A DNA stretch of 64,000 bases from Microvirga subterranea (lineage in GTDB: Bacteria; Pseudomonadota; Alphaproteobacteria; Rhizobiales; Beijerinckiaceae). The stretch is from NCBI RefSeq assembly GCF_003350535.1, contig NZ_QQBB01000004.1, forward strand, positions 169,384 to 233,383, in the 5' to 3' direction. The position numbers were made by a program, and so were the translations under genes. Below the pieces are notes generated by a model. That model saw only the letters and a program-made list of their open reading frames with translations, was not told the origin of the DNA and searched no databases. This document shows, one piece after another, positions 54,213 to 63,144 of this stretch; the stretch's first letter is position 1; each line of letters opens with the position of its first letter.

Positions 54213-56121
54213 AACGTGATTGCCACATGCGGAACATCAGAACACGCCATAGGTGCTCCTCGTAGTTCCAATGCCCAGCCTGGTGGTCGCGCCAGATGCT
54301 CCTGATCACCCTGTCATTCAGGAACTCATCGTCAGCACTGCGGGAGAACAACAGATCCTCCGCCCAGGACCGCAGCGGCCCTCGAAGCCACTCGCCGATA
54401 GGAACGCTGAAGCCCATCTTCGGTCGATCGACGAGAGCGGTCGGAACGAAGCCCTCCAGGACCTGTCGAAGAGGCCACTTCGTCCGCCCGTTGCGCACCT
54501 TGTATGAAGATGGCAGTTTGAATGCGAACTCGACAATTCGATGATCGAGCAGAGGCACCCTCGTCTCAAGGCTAACCGCCATGGCGGCTCGATCGACCTT
54601 TGCCAGGACATCCGTCGGAAGGTATGTCAGTGCGTCGAACGCCGACGCAAATGTCAGCATATCCCGGGCACTCAAGGCGCTTGGACTTGCCGCGTTGGCG
54701 TTTCCCTCGCAACGATCATTGAGGACGAGCGTCCAATGACCAGGCTGAAATGCTAAAGCCTTGTATCGCTGGAAGGGGTTGTCGAAGGCCAATGTTTCCG
54801 AAAGAATTCGGAGACGGTTCGCCATGTCTTTCGTGCTTCTTCCAAGCGGTAGCGAACGAAGCACGAGTTGAGCGGCGGGCGATCCAAAGGCCAGCAGAAC
54901 AGTGCTCAGCAGTGTCTTCCCCGGAAGGCGCTCGATTGCCGATGCGGTAAGCTGCCGCTTATAGCCGCAAAACAGTTCGTCGCCGCCGTCGCCGCTCAGG
55001 GCAACGGTTACCTCGTTACGTGTGAGCGCGGCAAGAAGCCCTGTCGGGATCTGTGAGCTGTCGGCAAATGGTTCGTCCCAGATCTCGGCCAGACGGGGGA
55101 TGATCGAGAGAGCCTCACCGGACGTGACCGTCAGCTCCTGATGTTGCGTCCCCAAGTGGTTCGCCACCATGGCAGCATGGGCTGCCTCGTTGAACGCAGC
55201 TTCCTCGAACCCGATGGAGAAGGTACGAACCTTCCTGTCGGAGACAGATTGCATTAGGGCGACAACAGTGCTCGAGTCTATTCCTCCCGAGAGGAACGCT
55301 CCCACAGGAACATCAGCCACCATTTGTGACCGGATTGACTCAAGCATGAGCCGCTTGAGCTCGAAAACAGCATCCTCCGGCGTGCCGGAGAATGGCGCGG
55401 CTGCCAGCGAGTCGTGGAGGGACCAATACGATTCCAGCTTGGCGTTCGCTAAAGACAGCCCCTCTTCTGCCTTGAGGGTGAGGACCTGGGCCGGCTCAAG
55501 CTTCCTGATGTTTTCGTAGATTGAGAAGGGTGCAGGTACCGCCTTCTGGCAAAAATAGTGCCATAGAGCTTCCCGATCGATGGGCGGCGCGAAGCCGGGG
55601 ATTGCGTGAAATGCCTTGAGTTCGGAAGCAAAAATGAACATGCCGGCCCATTGCCCGTAATAGAGCGGCTTTTCTCCCATTCTGTCGCGAGCCAGGATCA
55701 GCACCCTGTCGGATGCATCCCAGAGCGCAAAGGCAAACATGCCGACGCAGCGCTGGATGGCGCCCTGCACACCCCATGTCTCGATTGCCGCGAGGAGGCT
55801 CTCCGTATCGGACGTCCCCCGCCAAGGTGCGCTCAATGAGCCTTGCAGTTCCTCCCGGATCTCCTGGTGATTATAGATCTCGCCGTTGAACACGAGCACA
55901 TAACGCCCGCTTCTGGAGATCATCGGCTGATGCCCCGCAGGCGACAGATCGACAACGCTCAGCCGACGGTGCCCAAGCCCGACCCCTCCTTCTAGGTCGA
56001 GCCAGTGCCCTTCATCGTCCGGGCCTCTTGCAACCAGGGCGGATGTCATTCCCCGAAGGATTTCAGCCGGGTCTCCTAAGTCTGACCGCGACGAGATAAG
56101 GAAGCCGGCGATGCCACACAT
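54205..56121 (-). CDS. asnB: Asparagine synthase-like glutamine amidotransferase (copy 2)
   Basis: A 638-residue paralogue of the gene at 46827, with Cys2 (MCGIAGFL), RGPDDEGHW, LSGGIDSSTVVALM and SGDGGDELFCGYKR. All residues expected for both the glutaminase and synthetase sites appear present. It starts a three-gene unit with a glycosyltransferase (8 bp overlap) and the ligase/polymerase. Amidation of a uronic acid in the repeat unit is the likely role, by analogy with other polysaccharide clusters. AAGGA lies six bases before the ATG. Confidence 0.92.
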   Translation of the reverse strand: MCGIAGFLISSRSDLGDPAEILRGMTSALVARGPDDEGHWLDLEGGVGLGHRRLSVVDLSPAGHQPMISRSGRYVLVFNGEIYNHQEIREELQGSLSAPWRGTSDTESLLAAIETWGVQGAIQRCVGMFAFALWDASDRVLILARDRMGEKPLYYGQWAGMFIFASELKAFHAIPGFAPPIDREALWHYFCQKAVPAPFSIYENIRKLEPAQVLTLKAEEGLSLANAKLESYWSLHDSLAAAPFSGTPEDAVFELKRLMLESIRSQMVADVPVGAFLSGGIDSSTVVALMQSVSDRKVRTFSIGFEEAAFNEAAHAAMVANHLGTQHQELTVTSGEALSIIPRLAEIWDEPFADSSQIPTGLLAALTRNEVTVALSGDGGDELFCGYKRQLTASAIERLPGKTLLSTVLLAFGSPAAQLVLRSLPLGRSTKDMANRLRILSETLAFDNPFQRYKALAFQPGHWTLVLNDRCEGNANAASPSALSARDMLTFASAFDALTYLPTDVLAKVDRAAMAVSLETRVPLLDHRIVEFAFKLPSSYKVRNGRTKWPLRQVLEGFVPTALVDRPKMGFSVPIGEWLRGPLRSWAEDLLFSRSADDEFLNDRVIRSIWRDHQAGHWNYEEHLWRVLMFRMWQSRYE

Positions 56122-56335
56122 AGTTTTCCTTTGACGGAATCGGCACGCGCAAAGACAGCGTGAGTAACTGCTGAACCACGATCAAAATGCTGTCACAGCC
56201 CTATATGGGCGTCAAACCGCCAGAGGCTCCCAAAAATGCCGCTAAAGCCCGGAAATACATATAACTTTTGACATCAGTGCCTAGGGTTACCTCCTTCGTG
56301 GCATAAACGAATATGGGTAGCCGCCGACCCTGCGG

Positions 56336-56370
56336 AAAAAGCAAAAGGCCGGCGATCAGCGATCGCCGGC
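56336..56370 (-). terminator. Intrinsic terminator after UXS-like epimerase gene
   Basis: A perfect 10-bp stem, GCCGGCGATC with GATCGCCGGC around AGC (56348-56370). On the minus strand it is followed by CTTTTGCTTTTTCC. It lies 28 bases past the stop of the minus-strand gene at 56399. Confidence 0.9.
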
Positions 56371-56398
56371 TGTCGGCACCAATATTTGTCGACTGAAT

Positions 56399-57427
56399 TT
56401 AGCTCACCGGGACCGCACCCGTAACAACGGCCGGCATCCGACTGGCTTTATCCACGTTCTCCTGTTCACCCGCGAACCACGCTATTGTGGTGTGCAAGCC
56501 CGCCTCCAGTGGCGTGGCAGGATTCCAGCCTAGAAGCTGCCGGGCTCTGGAAATGTCAGGACGACGCCTACGGGGATCGTCGGTCGGAAGCGGATGCCTC
56601 ACGACTCGGGAACTTGATCCGGTCATTGCGAGAACCCGGTTGGCCAGATCTCCGACGGTCAATTCAACGGGATTCCCAAGATTGACCGCACCCGGCAGCT
56701 TCCCTTCGTAAGCCATGAGCCGCAAGAATCCGTCAACAAGATCTGAGACATAGCAGAACGACCTCGTCTGGCTTCCATCGCCATAAATTGTGATATCATC
56801 CCCTGCAAGAGCTTGGCAGATCACATTGGATACAACCCGGCCGTCGTCGGATCGCATGCGTGGGCCGTACGTGTTGAAGATGCGCGCAACCCTTATGTCC
56901 ACTCGCCCGGATCGTTCGAAATCGAACGTCAGCGTCTCCGCTGCTCGCTTGCCTTCGTCATAGCAAGCCCGTGGCCCCGTCGGGTTCACGTTACCCCAAT
57001 AGCTTTCCGGTTGCGGATGAACTTCGGGATCGCCGTAGATTTCACTCGTCGAGGCCAGAAAGAACCTCGATCCTGTCGTCTCGGCCAGCGATAGGAGGTT
57101 GTGAGTGCCGACCACGCTCGTCAGCATGGTATGTTCCGGATTGGCCTGGTAGTGCGGCGGCGACGCTGCGCAGGCGAGGTTGAAGATCTCGTCGATCTTC
57201 ATGCGCTTCGTGCGAAGGCGTGCCGGCAAGGGCTTGATCACGTCGCTGTCGATAAAATCGAAGCGTGGTTCCCGCTCAAGATGACGAAGATTCTGCTTTC
57301 GACCGGTTTGCAGGTTATCAAGTGCGATGACGTGAGCACCTTCGCTGAGAAGAGCGTCACACAGGTGGGAGCCAAGAAATCCGGCTCCGCCCGCTACAAG
57401 GACGAGCTTGCCTTTGCCGTTCTTCAT
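56399..57427 (-). CDS. NAD-dependent epimerase/decarboxylase, UDP-glucuronate decarboxylase-like
   Basis: A 342-residue extended SDR enzyme. The NAD site is [17 protein letters not shown], the active site is STSEIYGDP with Y-x3-K in [13 protein letters not shown], and [13 protein letters not shown] and [16 protein letters not shown] follow. This set matches the UDP-glucuronate decarboxylase (UDP-xylose synthase) group. The exact sugar is inferred. ATG 57427, with AAGGAG upstream, is chosen; the longer frame adds 29 residues with no conserved content. A terminator follows. Confidence 0.88.
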   Translation of the reverse strand: MKNGKGKLVLVAGGAGFLGSHLCDALLSEGAHVIALDNLQTGRKQNLRHLEREPRFDFIDSDVIKPLPARLRTKRMKIDEIFNLACAASPPHYQANPEHTMLTSVVGTHNLLSLAETTGSRFFLASTSEIYGDPEVHPQPESYWGNVNPTGPRACYDEGKRAAETLTFDFERSGRVDIRVARIFNTYGPRMRSDDGRVVSNVICQALAGDDITIYGDGSQTRSFCYVSDLVDGFLRLMAYEGKLPGAVNLGNPVELTVGDLANRVLAMTGSSSRVVRHPLPTDDPRRRRPDISRARQLLGWNPATPLEAGLHTTIAWFAGEQENVDKASRMPAVVTGAVPVS

Positions 57428-57542
57428 GAAGACGTTCTCCTTGATAACCCACTCACTGACGTCGGGAGCAACAGAACTCTGCTCCTCCAACCCAGAAGCT
57501 TGGCGTTGGTTCAACCTTGTCCATAGAATCTATTCTCAGCGA

Positions 57543-58652
57543 TCAGATTCCGACTTCGAGAACACGCTGATGTCCTGGGCAGCGATTCCGTATCGCGATG
57601 AGGAATTCACGCTCCAGAGACGATGCGCGATGCGCAGCGGTATGCTCGGCAAGGATCCTGTCTCGGGCCGCACGCCCGAGAGCCTGGCATTTCTCGGCCG
57701 GCCAGCGTGACAATACGTCAAGAATCTCTTCGGGCTCACGCGCAAGGATGATTTCACGTTCGGGAGCGAGGAGTGTTTCGATCCCGTCCCAACGATCGGA
57801 GATGATCGGCGTAGCGCAGGCTGCGGCCTCGAAAAGACGGACGCTCGGACTATAGCCGGCTCGTATCATGTCAGCGCGCGTAACATTCAAAGTGAAGCGA
57901 CTCGCTGCATAGAAGGCCGGATGATCATCCGGCGGAACATGATCAATCCGCTCCACATTTGCCGGCCATTCGATGGAATTCGGATATTGCGGTCCTGCGA
58001 CGGCGAAACGCAGATGGGGAGCGCGTCGCGCCGGATCGAGGAGAAGCCGTTCGAGGGTCGGCTGACGGTCGGGACTATAGGTTCCAAGATAGCTCAGATC
58101 CCAACGCTTCTCGCAGGAAAGCATCGGATAGGCGTCCGGATCCACCGAACAGTAAAGCGCGCGCGCAGCGGGGGAGCCATAACGGTCCATCAAGAGATCG
58201 AGCGTCGGACCGCCCGTGAAGGAGAAGTAGAGATCGTATCCAGGTATCAGGTTTGGCGCGAGATACTCGTAGTCGCCGCGCTCCAACTTGGCCAAGGTCA
58301 CGGGCGTGTCGATGTCGTAAAAGGCTCTTATGCCCTTCGCCGCGCCCTGGACCCATTCACCCACGGCGACGCCGTCGGGAACATAGGATCCTACGACCAC
58401 CACATCGGCCTCTGCAACATCGGAACGGTAGCGTGAGAGATCTGCCAGATCCGAGTAGAACTCGAGCTGGCAGAAGTCCGGATTGGGAAGGTCTCTATGT
58501 GCAGCGTACCAAGGGACGTCCCGCTCCAGGAACAGGACCTCGTGACCTCGCGCCGCAAAGGCTTTCAGCAGCGCCCGAAACGTGGTCGCGTGACCATTGC
58601 CCCACGACGACGACAGGCTCAGCCCAAGGACGACGACCCGCAGCTTCGTCAC
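57543..58652 (-). CDS. CgeB-like glycosyltransferase 1
   Basis: A 369-residue GT-B protein of the CgeB/DUF3880 group. It starts VVVLGLSLSSSWGNGHATTF, has DLSYLGTYSPDRQPTLERLL and, in the donor half, LNVTRADMIRAGYSPSVRLFEAAACATPIIS. The CgeB name comes from a spore maturation protein, but this family is common in non-spore formers within surface glycan loci. GTG 58652 overlaps the upstream stop by 4 bp. It is the last of three tandem paralogues. Sugar unknown. Confidence 0.87.
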   Translation of the reverse strand: MTKLRVVVLGLSLSSSWGNGHATTFRALLKAFAARGHEVLFLERDVPWYAAHRDLPNPDFCQLEFYSDLADLSRYRSDVAEADVVVVGSYVPDGVAVGEWVQGAAKGIRAFYDIDTPVTLAKLERGDYEYLAPNLIPGYDLYFSFTGGPTLDLLMDRYGSPAARALYCSVDPDAYPMLSCEKRWDLSYLGTYSPDRQPTLERLLLDPARRAPHLRFAVAGPQYPNSIEWPANVERIDHVPPDDHPAFYAASRFTLNVTRADMIRAGYSPSVRLFEAAACATPIISDRWDGIETLLAPEREIILAREPEEILDVLSRWPAEKCQALGRAARDRILAEHTAAHRASSLEREFLIAIRNRCPGHQRVLEVGI

Positions 58653-59743
58653 GCAACACTCCTCTCTTGCTTTTGAGTGCGCTGCGCTCGGAGAATGGCG
58701 TCAACTTCGGCGCCACGGCGGGTATATGTGTGCTCGGCCATGATGCGGGCTCTCGCAGCCTCGCCAATCGCCCTTGCACGTTCCGGCGTCAAACGCTCGA
58801 CATGGTCAGCCACATCCTTGCCGTCACGTGCGACCAATACCTCCTCGCCATCCTTCAGGAAAAGTTCAAGGCCGACCCAGGCATCCGTAATGAGACAGGC
58901 TCCTGCACCGGCCGCTTCGAAAACACGGGTCGCCGGAGAGAAGCCGGTCGTTGCCATTGAATCACGAGCGATGTTGAGAACAGCCAGAGGGCTCGTGTTG
59001 AAGGCGTTGTGATCGCGCGTATAGACGTGTCCGATATGTCTGACATTCGACGGCATGGCCTTCGTTTCCCACCCATTGCCTCCTATCAGGAAACTTCTGT
59101 TGGGAAGCCGGGCTGCAGGCTCAAGGAAGAACTGCTCCACCCGAGCCTCACGATCGGGCAGTCTGTTGCCAAGAAATGACAGATCAGCCTTGAACCGGTC
59201 ATCTGCAGGAACTGGATGGTGAGTGGTCGGATCGAGCGCGTTGTAGATCGGGATGCATCGGCGTGCCCCAAACCCTTCGTAGGCCTCGATCACGGGCGGT
59301 CCGCCACCATAGGTCAGGACCAGGTCAAGGGCCGGCATCGTTCGATGCAGTGGATGGTCCGGACTTTCGCGCAGCTCTGCAAGAGTTGCCGGGGCATCGA
59401 CGTCCCAGAAGATTCGAATAGCATCGGGACGAGAAGCCGCGACGACCCCTTCCAGCAGCTCGTTGTCGAAGACGCCCACCCCTGAGGCCTTCACGACGAC
59501 GTCGGCCCGGGCCGCTTCCGCGACAACCGCTTTCATGGCCTCCTCGGTCGCCGGATAGACCTTCACCTCGGCCCAATCCGGGGGTTCTATGTCACGGTGT
59601 TTCTGACGGTCGAAGGCGTCCGGCTCGTAGAAGGTAATCGTATAGCCCCGGCGAGCAAGATCGCTCAGCATCCCCCGATAATAGGTTGCCGCACCATTCC
59701 AATATGACGACAGGAGGCTTGAGCCATAGAACGCAATTTTCAT
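58649..59743 (-). CDS. CgeB-like glycosyltransferase 2
   Basis: A 364-residue paralogue: FYGSSLLSSYWNGAATYYRG at the N-terminus, DLSFLGNRLPDREARVEQFF in the middle, then VLNIARDSMATTGFSPATRV and FEAAGAGACLI. The conserved order matches the genes on both sides. It overlaps both neighbours by 4 bp (GTGA, ATGA), so the three are translated together. Substrate unknown. Confidence 0.87.
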   Translation of the reverse strand: MKIAFYGSSLLSSYWNGAATYYRGMLSDLARRGYTITFYEPDAFDRQKHRDIEPPDWAEVKVYPATEEAMKAVVAEAARADVVVKASGVGVFDNELLEGVVAASRPDAIRIFWDVDAPATLAELRESPDHPLHRTMPALDLVLTYGGGPPVIEAYEGFGARRCIPIYNALDPTTHHPVPADDRFKADLSFLGNRLPDREARVEQFFLEPAARLPNRSFLIGGNGWETKAMPSNVRHIGHVYTRDHNAFNTSPLAVLNIARDSMATTGFSPATRVFEAAGAGACLITDAWVGLELFLKDGEEVLVARDGKDVADHVERLTPERARAIGEAARARIMAEHTYTRRGAEVDAILRAQRTQKQERSVA

Positions 59744-60852
59744 GCAGACATCTCCGTCGGCGTCCGGACGCCGTGCGTGGCAAGGATGGCTAGGAGCTGA
59801 TCGACCCGATGAGCGCAGGAGTGTCGACTGCGGATAGACTCCAAGCCGTTCTCAACCAGGGATTTTCTCAAATCTGGGTCATGTCGGACCGCGTGGAGGT
59901 GGCTCTCCATCTGCGCCTCATCGCGGGCAACGAGATAGTCTGCGCCGGGCCTGAACAGACCTTCACTGTCATGCCAAGGCGCCGATACGAGGGGTATCCC
60001 ACACGCGAGAGCCTCGAACACGCGGATCGTCGGAATTCCCGGCAACATGTCGACGTAAAATCGGCGAGGCACGTGCACGGTTGCGATGTGGCGCGCAAAC
60101 ACTTCAGGCGCTCGTGCATTCGGCAACCAGCCACGATAGGTCACGCCATAGTGCTTCAACATCTTCAATGCGTGATCCGGGTAGCGGACCCCGTAGATTT
60201 CGAGCGTGAGCCCAACTGTCTGGGCAGGCCTGAACAGGAAGCTCTCGAGTTCAGAGCTGCGCTCGTCATCACCCCAGTTGCCGACCCAGACGAGCCCCTC
60301 ACGCCTGCCCTCCTCTGCAGGAGGATGAAAGAGGCGTGTGTCGGCTGCCTCATGCCAGACGTAAACCCGACTTCCCCAACCCCAGCGACGGTAGACATCC
60401 GCGAGTGTCTCACCGAATGCGAGAATCCCGTCATAACCTTCAAGGTCGAACTGACGAATTGCATGTGGGTCACTGACTGCGCGATGATGCGTGTCATGGA
60501 ACAGCAGGGTGAAAGCTGCGCCCTGCAGCTTTATCCTCCCGATCGCTGCAACGAGCCTAGGTTCGTTCCATTCATGCACGATGACGACGTCTGCCCCATC
60601 CAGCATCTCGCCGAGGTCGGCGTCGTCGGCAAAGGACGTCGATGTCAGCTCCGGGTAGGCCTTGCGATAAGCGTCCAAGCCGCCCTCGCCATGATCCTTC
60701 AGAAGGCTCGCCAAGCTCCAGGCGTTTTCAGGTTCGTAAGCCACGACGTCATGGCCGCGGCCGACGAGGTCACGCAGGACGCCCCTCAGGAAGTGAGCAT
60801 TACCGTGGTTCCAGCATGATGACAGGGAATGGGTAAAATACACAAACTTCAT
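59740..60852 (-). CDS. CgeB-like glycosyltransferase 3
   Basis: A 370-residue paralogue: FTHSLSSCWNHGNAHFLRGV at the start, EGLVWVGNWGDDERSSELE in the middle and GIPTIRVFEALACGIPLVSA in the donor half. It overlaps the preceding GT4 gene and the following CgeB-like gene by 4 bp each. All three share the early S-S-x-W-x-N/G pattern, consistent with tandem duplication and divergence toward different sugars. Confidence 0.87.
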   Translation of the reverse strand: MKFVYFTHSLSSCWNHGNAHFLRGVLRDLVGRGHDVVAYEPENAWSLASLLKDHGEGGLDAYRKAYPELTSTSFADDADLGEMLDGADVVIVHEWNEPRLVAAIGRIKLQGAAFTLLFHDTHHRAVSDPHAIRQFDLEGYDGILAFGETLADVYRRWGWGSRVYVWHEAADTRLFHPPAEEGRREGLVWVGNWGDDERSSELESFLFRPAQTVGLTLEIYGVRYPDHALKMLKHYGVTYRGWLPNARAPEVFARHIATVHVPRRFYVDMLPGIPTIRVFEALACGIPLVSAPWHDSEGLFRPGADYLVARDEAQMESHLHAVRHDPDLRKSLVENGLESIRSRHSCAHRVDQLLAILATHGVRTPTEMSA

Positions 60853-61982
60853 GCGGCATCTTCCTCGACAGAGGATCTGGTTCCATGGGACGCGAGGGCG
60901 GATCGATAGGAGGCCATCACCCCAGCACTCATCGCCTCAACGGTGTAGGCGCAGGCCCGGTTTGCAGCAGCCTGACCGAGAGCGATACGAAACTCCCTGT
61001 CGTGGGCCAATCCGTCGATCGTCCTTGCGATCTCCTGCTCATCATCCGGCGGAACGAACATGGCCGCTCCGTCCCATAGCTCGCGGAAGGTCGGAATATC
61101 CGACAGGATCAAGGCACAGCCGCTCTGTGCAGCCTCGAGGACCGCAAGCCCGAAAGGCTCGTAGCGTGCGACGGATACGAAGATCGGTCGCGCCTTGAGA
61201 TACCCTGCGACTTCTGCATCGGTCAGTCGACCCAGGCTCTGTATATTGCGGAGCCGAATACCGGCACCATTCGGGCCCTGCAGAGGGCCAGCAGCGAGAA
61301 TAGGAACGGATGTTCGCTCCGCTGCCCGATCAACGGCAGCGAGGTTCTTTCCCTCATCCCACAATCGGCCGACCGTTAAGGCAAATGGCGCCGGTGAAGC
61401 ATCGCCGGCTCCTGATGTTCCCTTTCGTCCGTTTCTGACAACGACAGGCGGCTCCTCAAGCCCGTAGGTGACGGCTGTTGAACGAGCGAAAGAGCGTGTC
61501 GGAGCGATCAGTCCCGCAGCCGCACGATACCCACGCCCGACGAGGTCGGTCCGCCAGACGAACTCATCCGGCAACTCGCCTTCTCGAACCGCATTCCACC
61601 ATGTCGCAACGCAGGAATGGCAGACAGCAACGATCGGTGCGGGAAAGGATGCACTGGCCGCAAACGCGGGATTGTTCAGATGAACGACATCGGGCTCAGC
61701 TTGAGCCGCAATATCACTCAAGGCCCGACTTGCGGCCTTGACCTGATGTGGTGAATGAGCAGCCCAGTCGAGCGGCAGGTTCGTCAGCAGGAGGTTGACG
61801 CCGGCAGCCTGAGCGGCTTCACGCTGGTCGGCAGTTGGGGCTGGTCCTAGAACCGCAAGAGTGACCTCGGCGCCGTGCGGGCGCAGGCCTTCAGCAAGAT
61901 CGACCGCATACTGCCAAACGCCCCCAACCGCGTCGGTTGTCATAAAGACCCGGAGACGCGCGCCGCTGCTCAGTTGGGGCAA
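60849..61982 (-). CDS. GT4-family glycosyltransferase
   Basis: A 377-residue GT-B enzyme. The start region VFMTTDAVGGVWQYAVDLAEGL is typical of GT4 enzymes, and the donor half has TVGRLWDEGKNLAAVDRA and ARYEPFGLAVLEAAQSGCALIL with the E-x7-E motif. The only start giving the full first strand is TTG 61982; ATG 61943 would cut into it. It overlaps the CgeB-like gene downstream by 4 bp and follows an epimerase gene by 55 bases. Confidence 0.86.
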   Translation of the reverse strand: MPQLSSGARLRVFMTTDAVGGVWQYAVDLAEGLRPHGAEVTLAVLGPAPTADQREAAQAAGVNLLLTNLPLDWAAHSPHQVKAASRALSDIAAQAEPDVVHLNNPAFAASASFPAPIVAVCHSCVATWWNAVREGELPDEFVWRTDLVGRGYRAAAGLIAPTRSFARSTAVTYGLEEPPVVVRNGRKGTSGAGDASPAPFALTVGRLWDEGKNLAAVDRAAERTSVPILAAGPLQGPNGAGIRLRNIQSLGRLTDAEVAGYLKARPIFVSVARYEPFGLAVLEAAQSGCALILSDIPTFRELWDGAAMFVPPDDEQEIARTIDGLAHDREFRIALGQAAANRACAYTVEAMSAGVMASYRSALASHGTRSSVEEDAA

Positions 61983-62037
61983 GGTTCAGACTCCAAGCGA
62001 GCCTTCGCAAAGCTAATGATCGACAACGGGCTCATCG

Positions 62038-63144
62038 TCAGCCTCCCGCAGCCTGGAGCTGCTGAACAGCAATGACGTGAGCCGGCGACTTTTCTGCCTG
62101 CAGCCACTGGGCAAGGGCGGCAACCCCGTCTCGCCAGGGCCTCGGCGTACGCAACCCGAGCTCCTGCTGGGCGCGCCGCGTATCTGAGACATAGTAGCGC
62201 TGATCGCCGGCCCGCCAGTCGGAATAGATCGTCTCTACGGAATGGCCGAGCAGGTTCTCGATATGCACCAGCAATTGCTTAAGGCTGATGGCATTGGCGG
62301 GTCCGCCGCCGAGATTGAAGGCGCGTCCCTGGACAGCGTCGATGTTCTTCCATGCGGACACATAGGTCTCGACCGCGTCGGAAATATCGAGCACGTCACG
62401 AACCTGGCAGCCGTCTCCATAGATGGAAATCGGCTCGCCCTTGAGTGCCTTGATCAGGAAATGGGCCACCCACCCTTGATCTTCCGTGCCCATCTGGCGT
62501 TGTCCATAGATGCAGCTCATTCGCAGCACGCAGGTCGGAACGCCAAAGGAGCGGGCATAATCCAGAACGTATTGGTCGGCGGCACCTTTCGAGCAGCCAT
62601 AGGGGGTATGGAAATCGAGAGGACGCGTCTCGCCGATGCCGGTTCTTCTGATTGCGGCGTCGCGGGGCACATAGGCGTCGCCCGTCTTGTCGAGCTCCAC
62701 ATCAGCAAGATCTCCATAGACCTTGTTGGTCGAAGCGAAGACCAGCGGAACCCTCTCGTTGCGGCGACGGAGAGCATCCAACAGGCCCAATGTACCACGA
62801 ACATTGATTTCGAAATCATCCCGAGGGGCAATTAGGCTGGTCGTCACGGCAACCTGTGCTGCCAAATGGAAGACGGCCTGGGCCTCACCGGCGGCTCCGG
62901 CCAAGGACGTTTCGTCGCGGACATCCGCGATCACCGCAGTGATCTTGTTCGGATGTCGCTTTTTGAGCCACTCCAAATTCGCATCTACACCCGGGCGGGC
63001 CAGAGCATCGTAAACGAGGATGTCGTGACCATCCTGTGCGAGCCTGTCGGCAAGGTTGGAGCCGATAAATCCTGCTCCACCGGTTACGAGAACGGGCCGA
63101 CGTCGAAGGATCGTGGGCGAGCTTTGGGAACCAACCTGCCTCAT
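62038..63144 (-). CDS. NAD-dependent sugar epimerase/dehydratase (extended SDR)
   Basis: A 368-residue extended SDR. It has VLVTGGAGFIGSNLADRL, the SRPGVxxNLxWL-like segment (ARPGVDANLEWLKK) typical of CDP-paratose 2-epimerase relatives, FASTNKVYGDL, Y-x3-K in PYGCSKGAADQY and RMSCIYGQRQMGTEDQGW. The sugar is not assigned. ATG 63144 overlaps the stop of the upstream epimerase by 4 bp; a longer frame runs into that gene. Confidence 0.88.
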   Translation of the reverse strand: MRQVGSQSSPTILRRRPVLVTGGAGFIGSNLADRLAQDGHDILVYDALARPGVDANLEWLKKRHPNKITAVIADVRDETSLAGAAGEAQAVFHLAAQVAVTTSLIAPRDDFEINVRGTLGLLDALRRRNERVPLVFASTNKVYGDLADVELDKTGDAYVPRDAAIRRTGIGETRPLDFHTPYGCSKGAADQYVLDYARSFGVPTCVLRMSCIYGQRQMGTEDQGWVAHFLIKALKGEPISIYGDGCQVRDVLDISDAVETYVSAWKNIDAVQGRAFNLGGGPANAISLKQLLVHIENLLGHSVETIYSDWRAGDQRYYVSDTRRAQQELGLRTPRPWRDGVAALAQWLQAEKSPAHVIAVQQLQAAGG

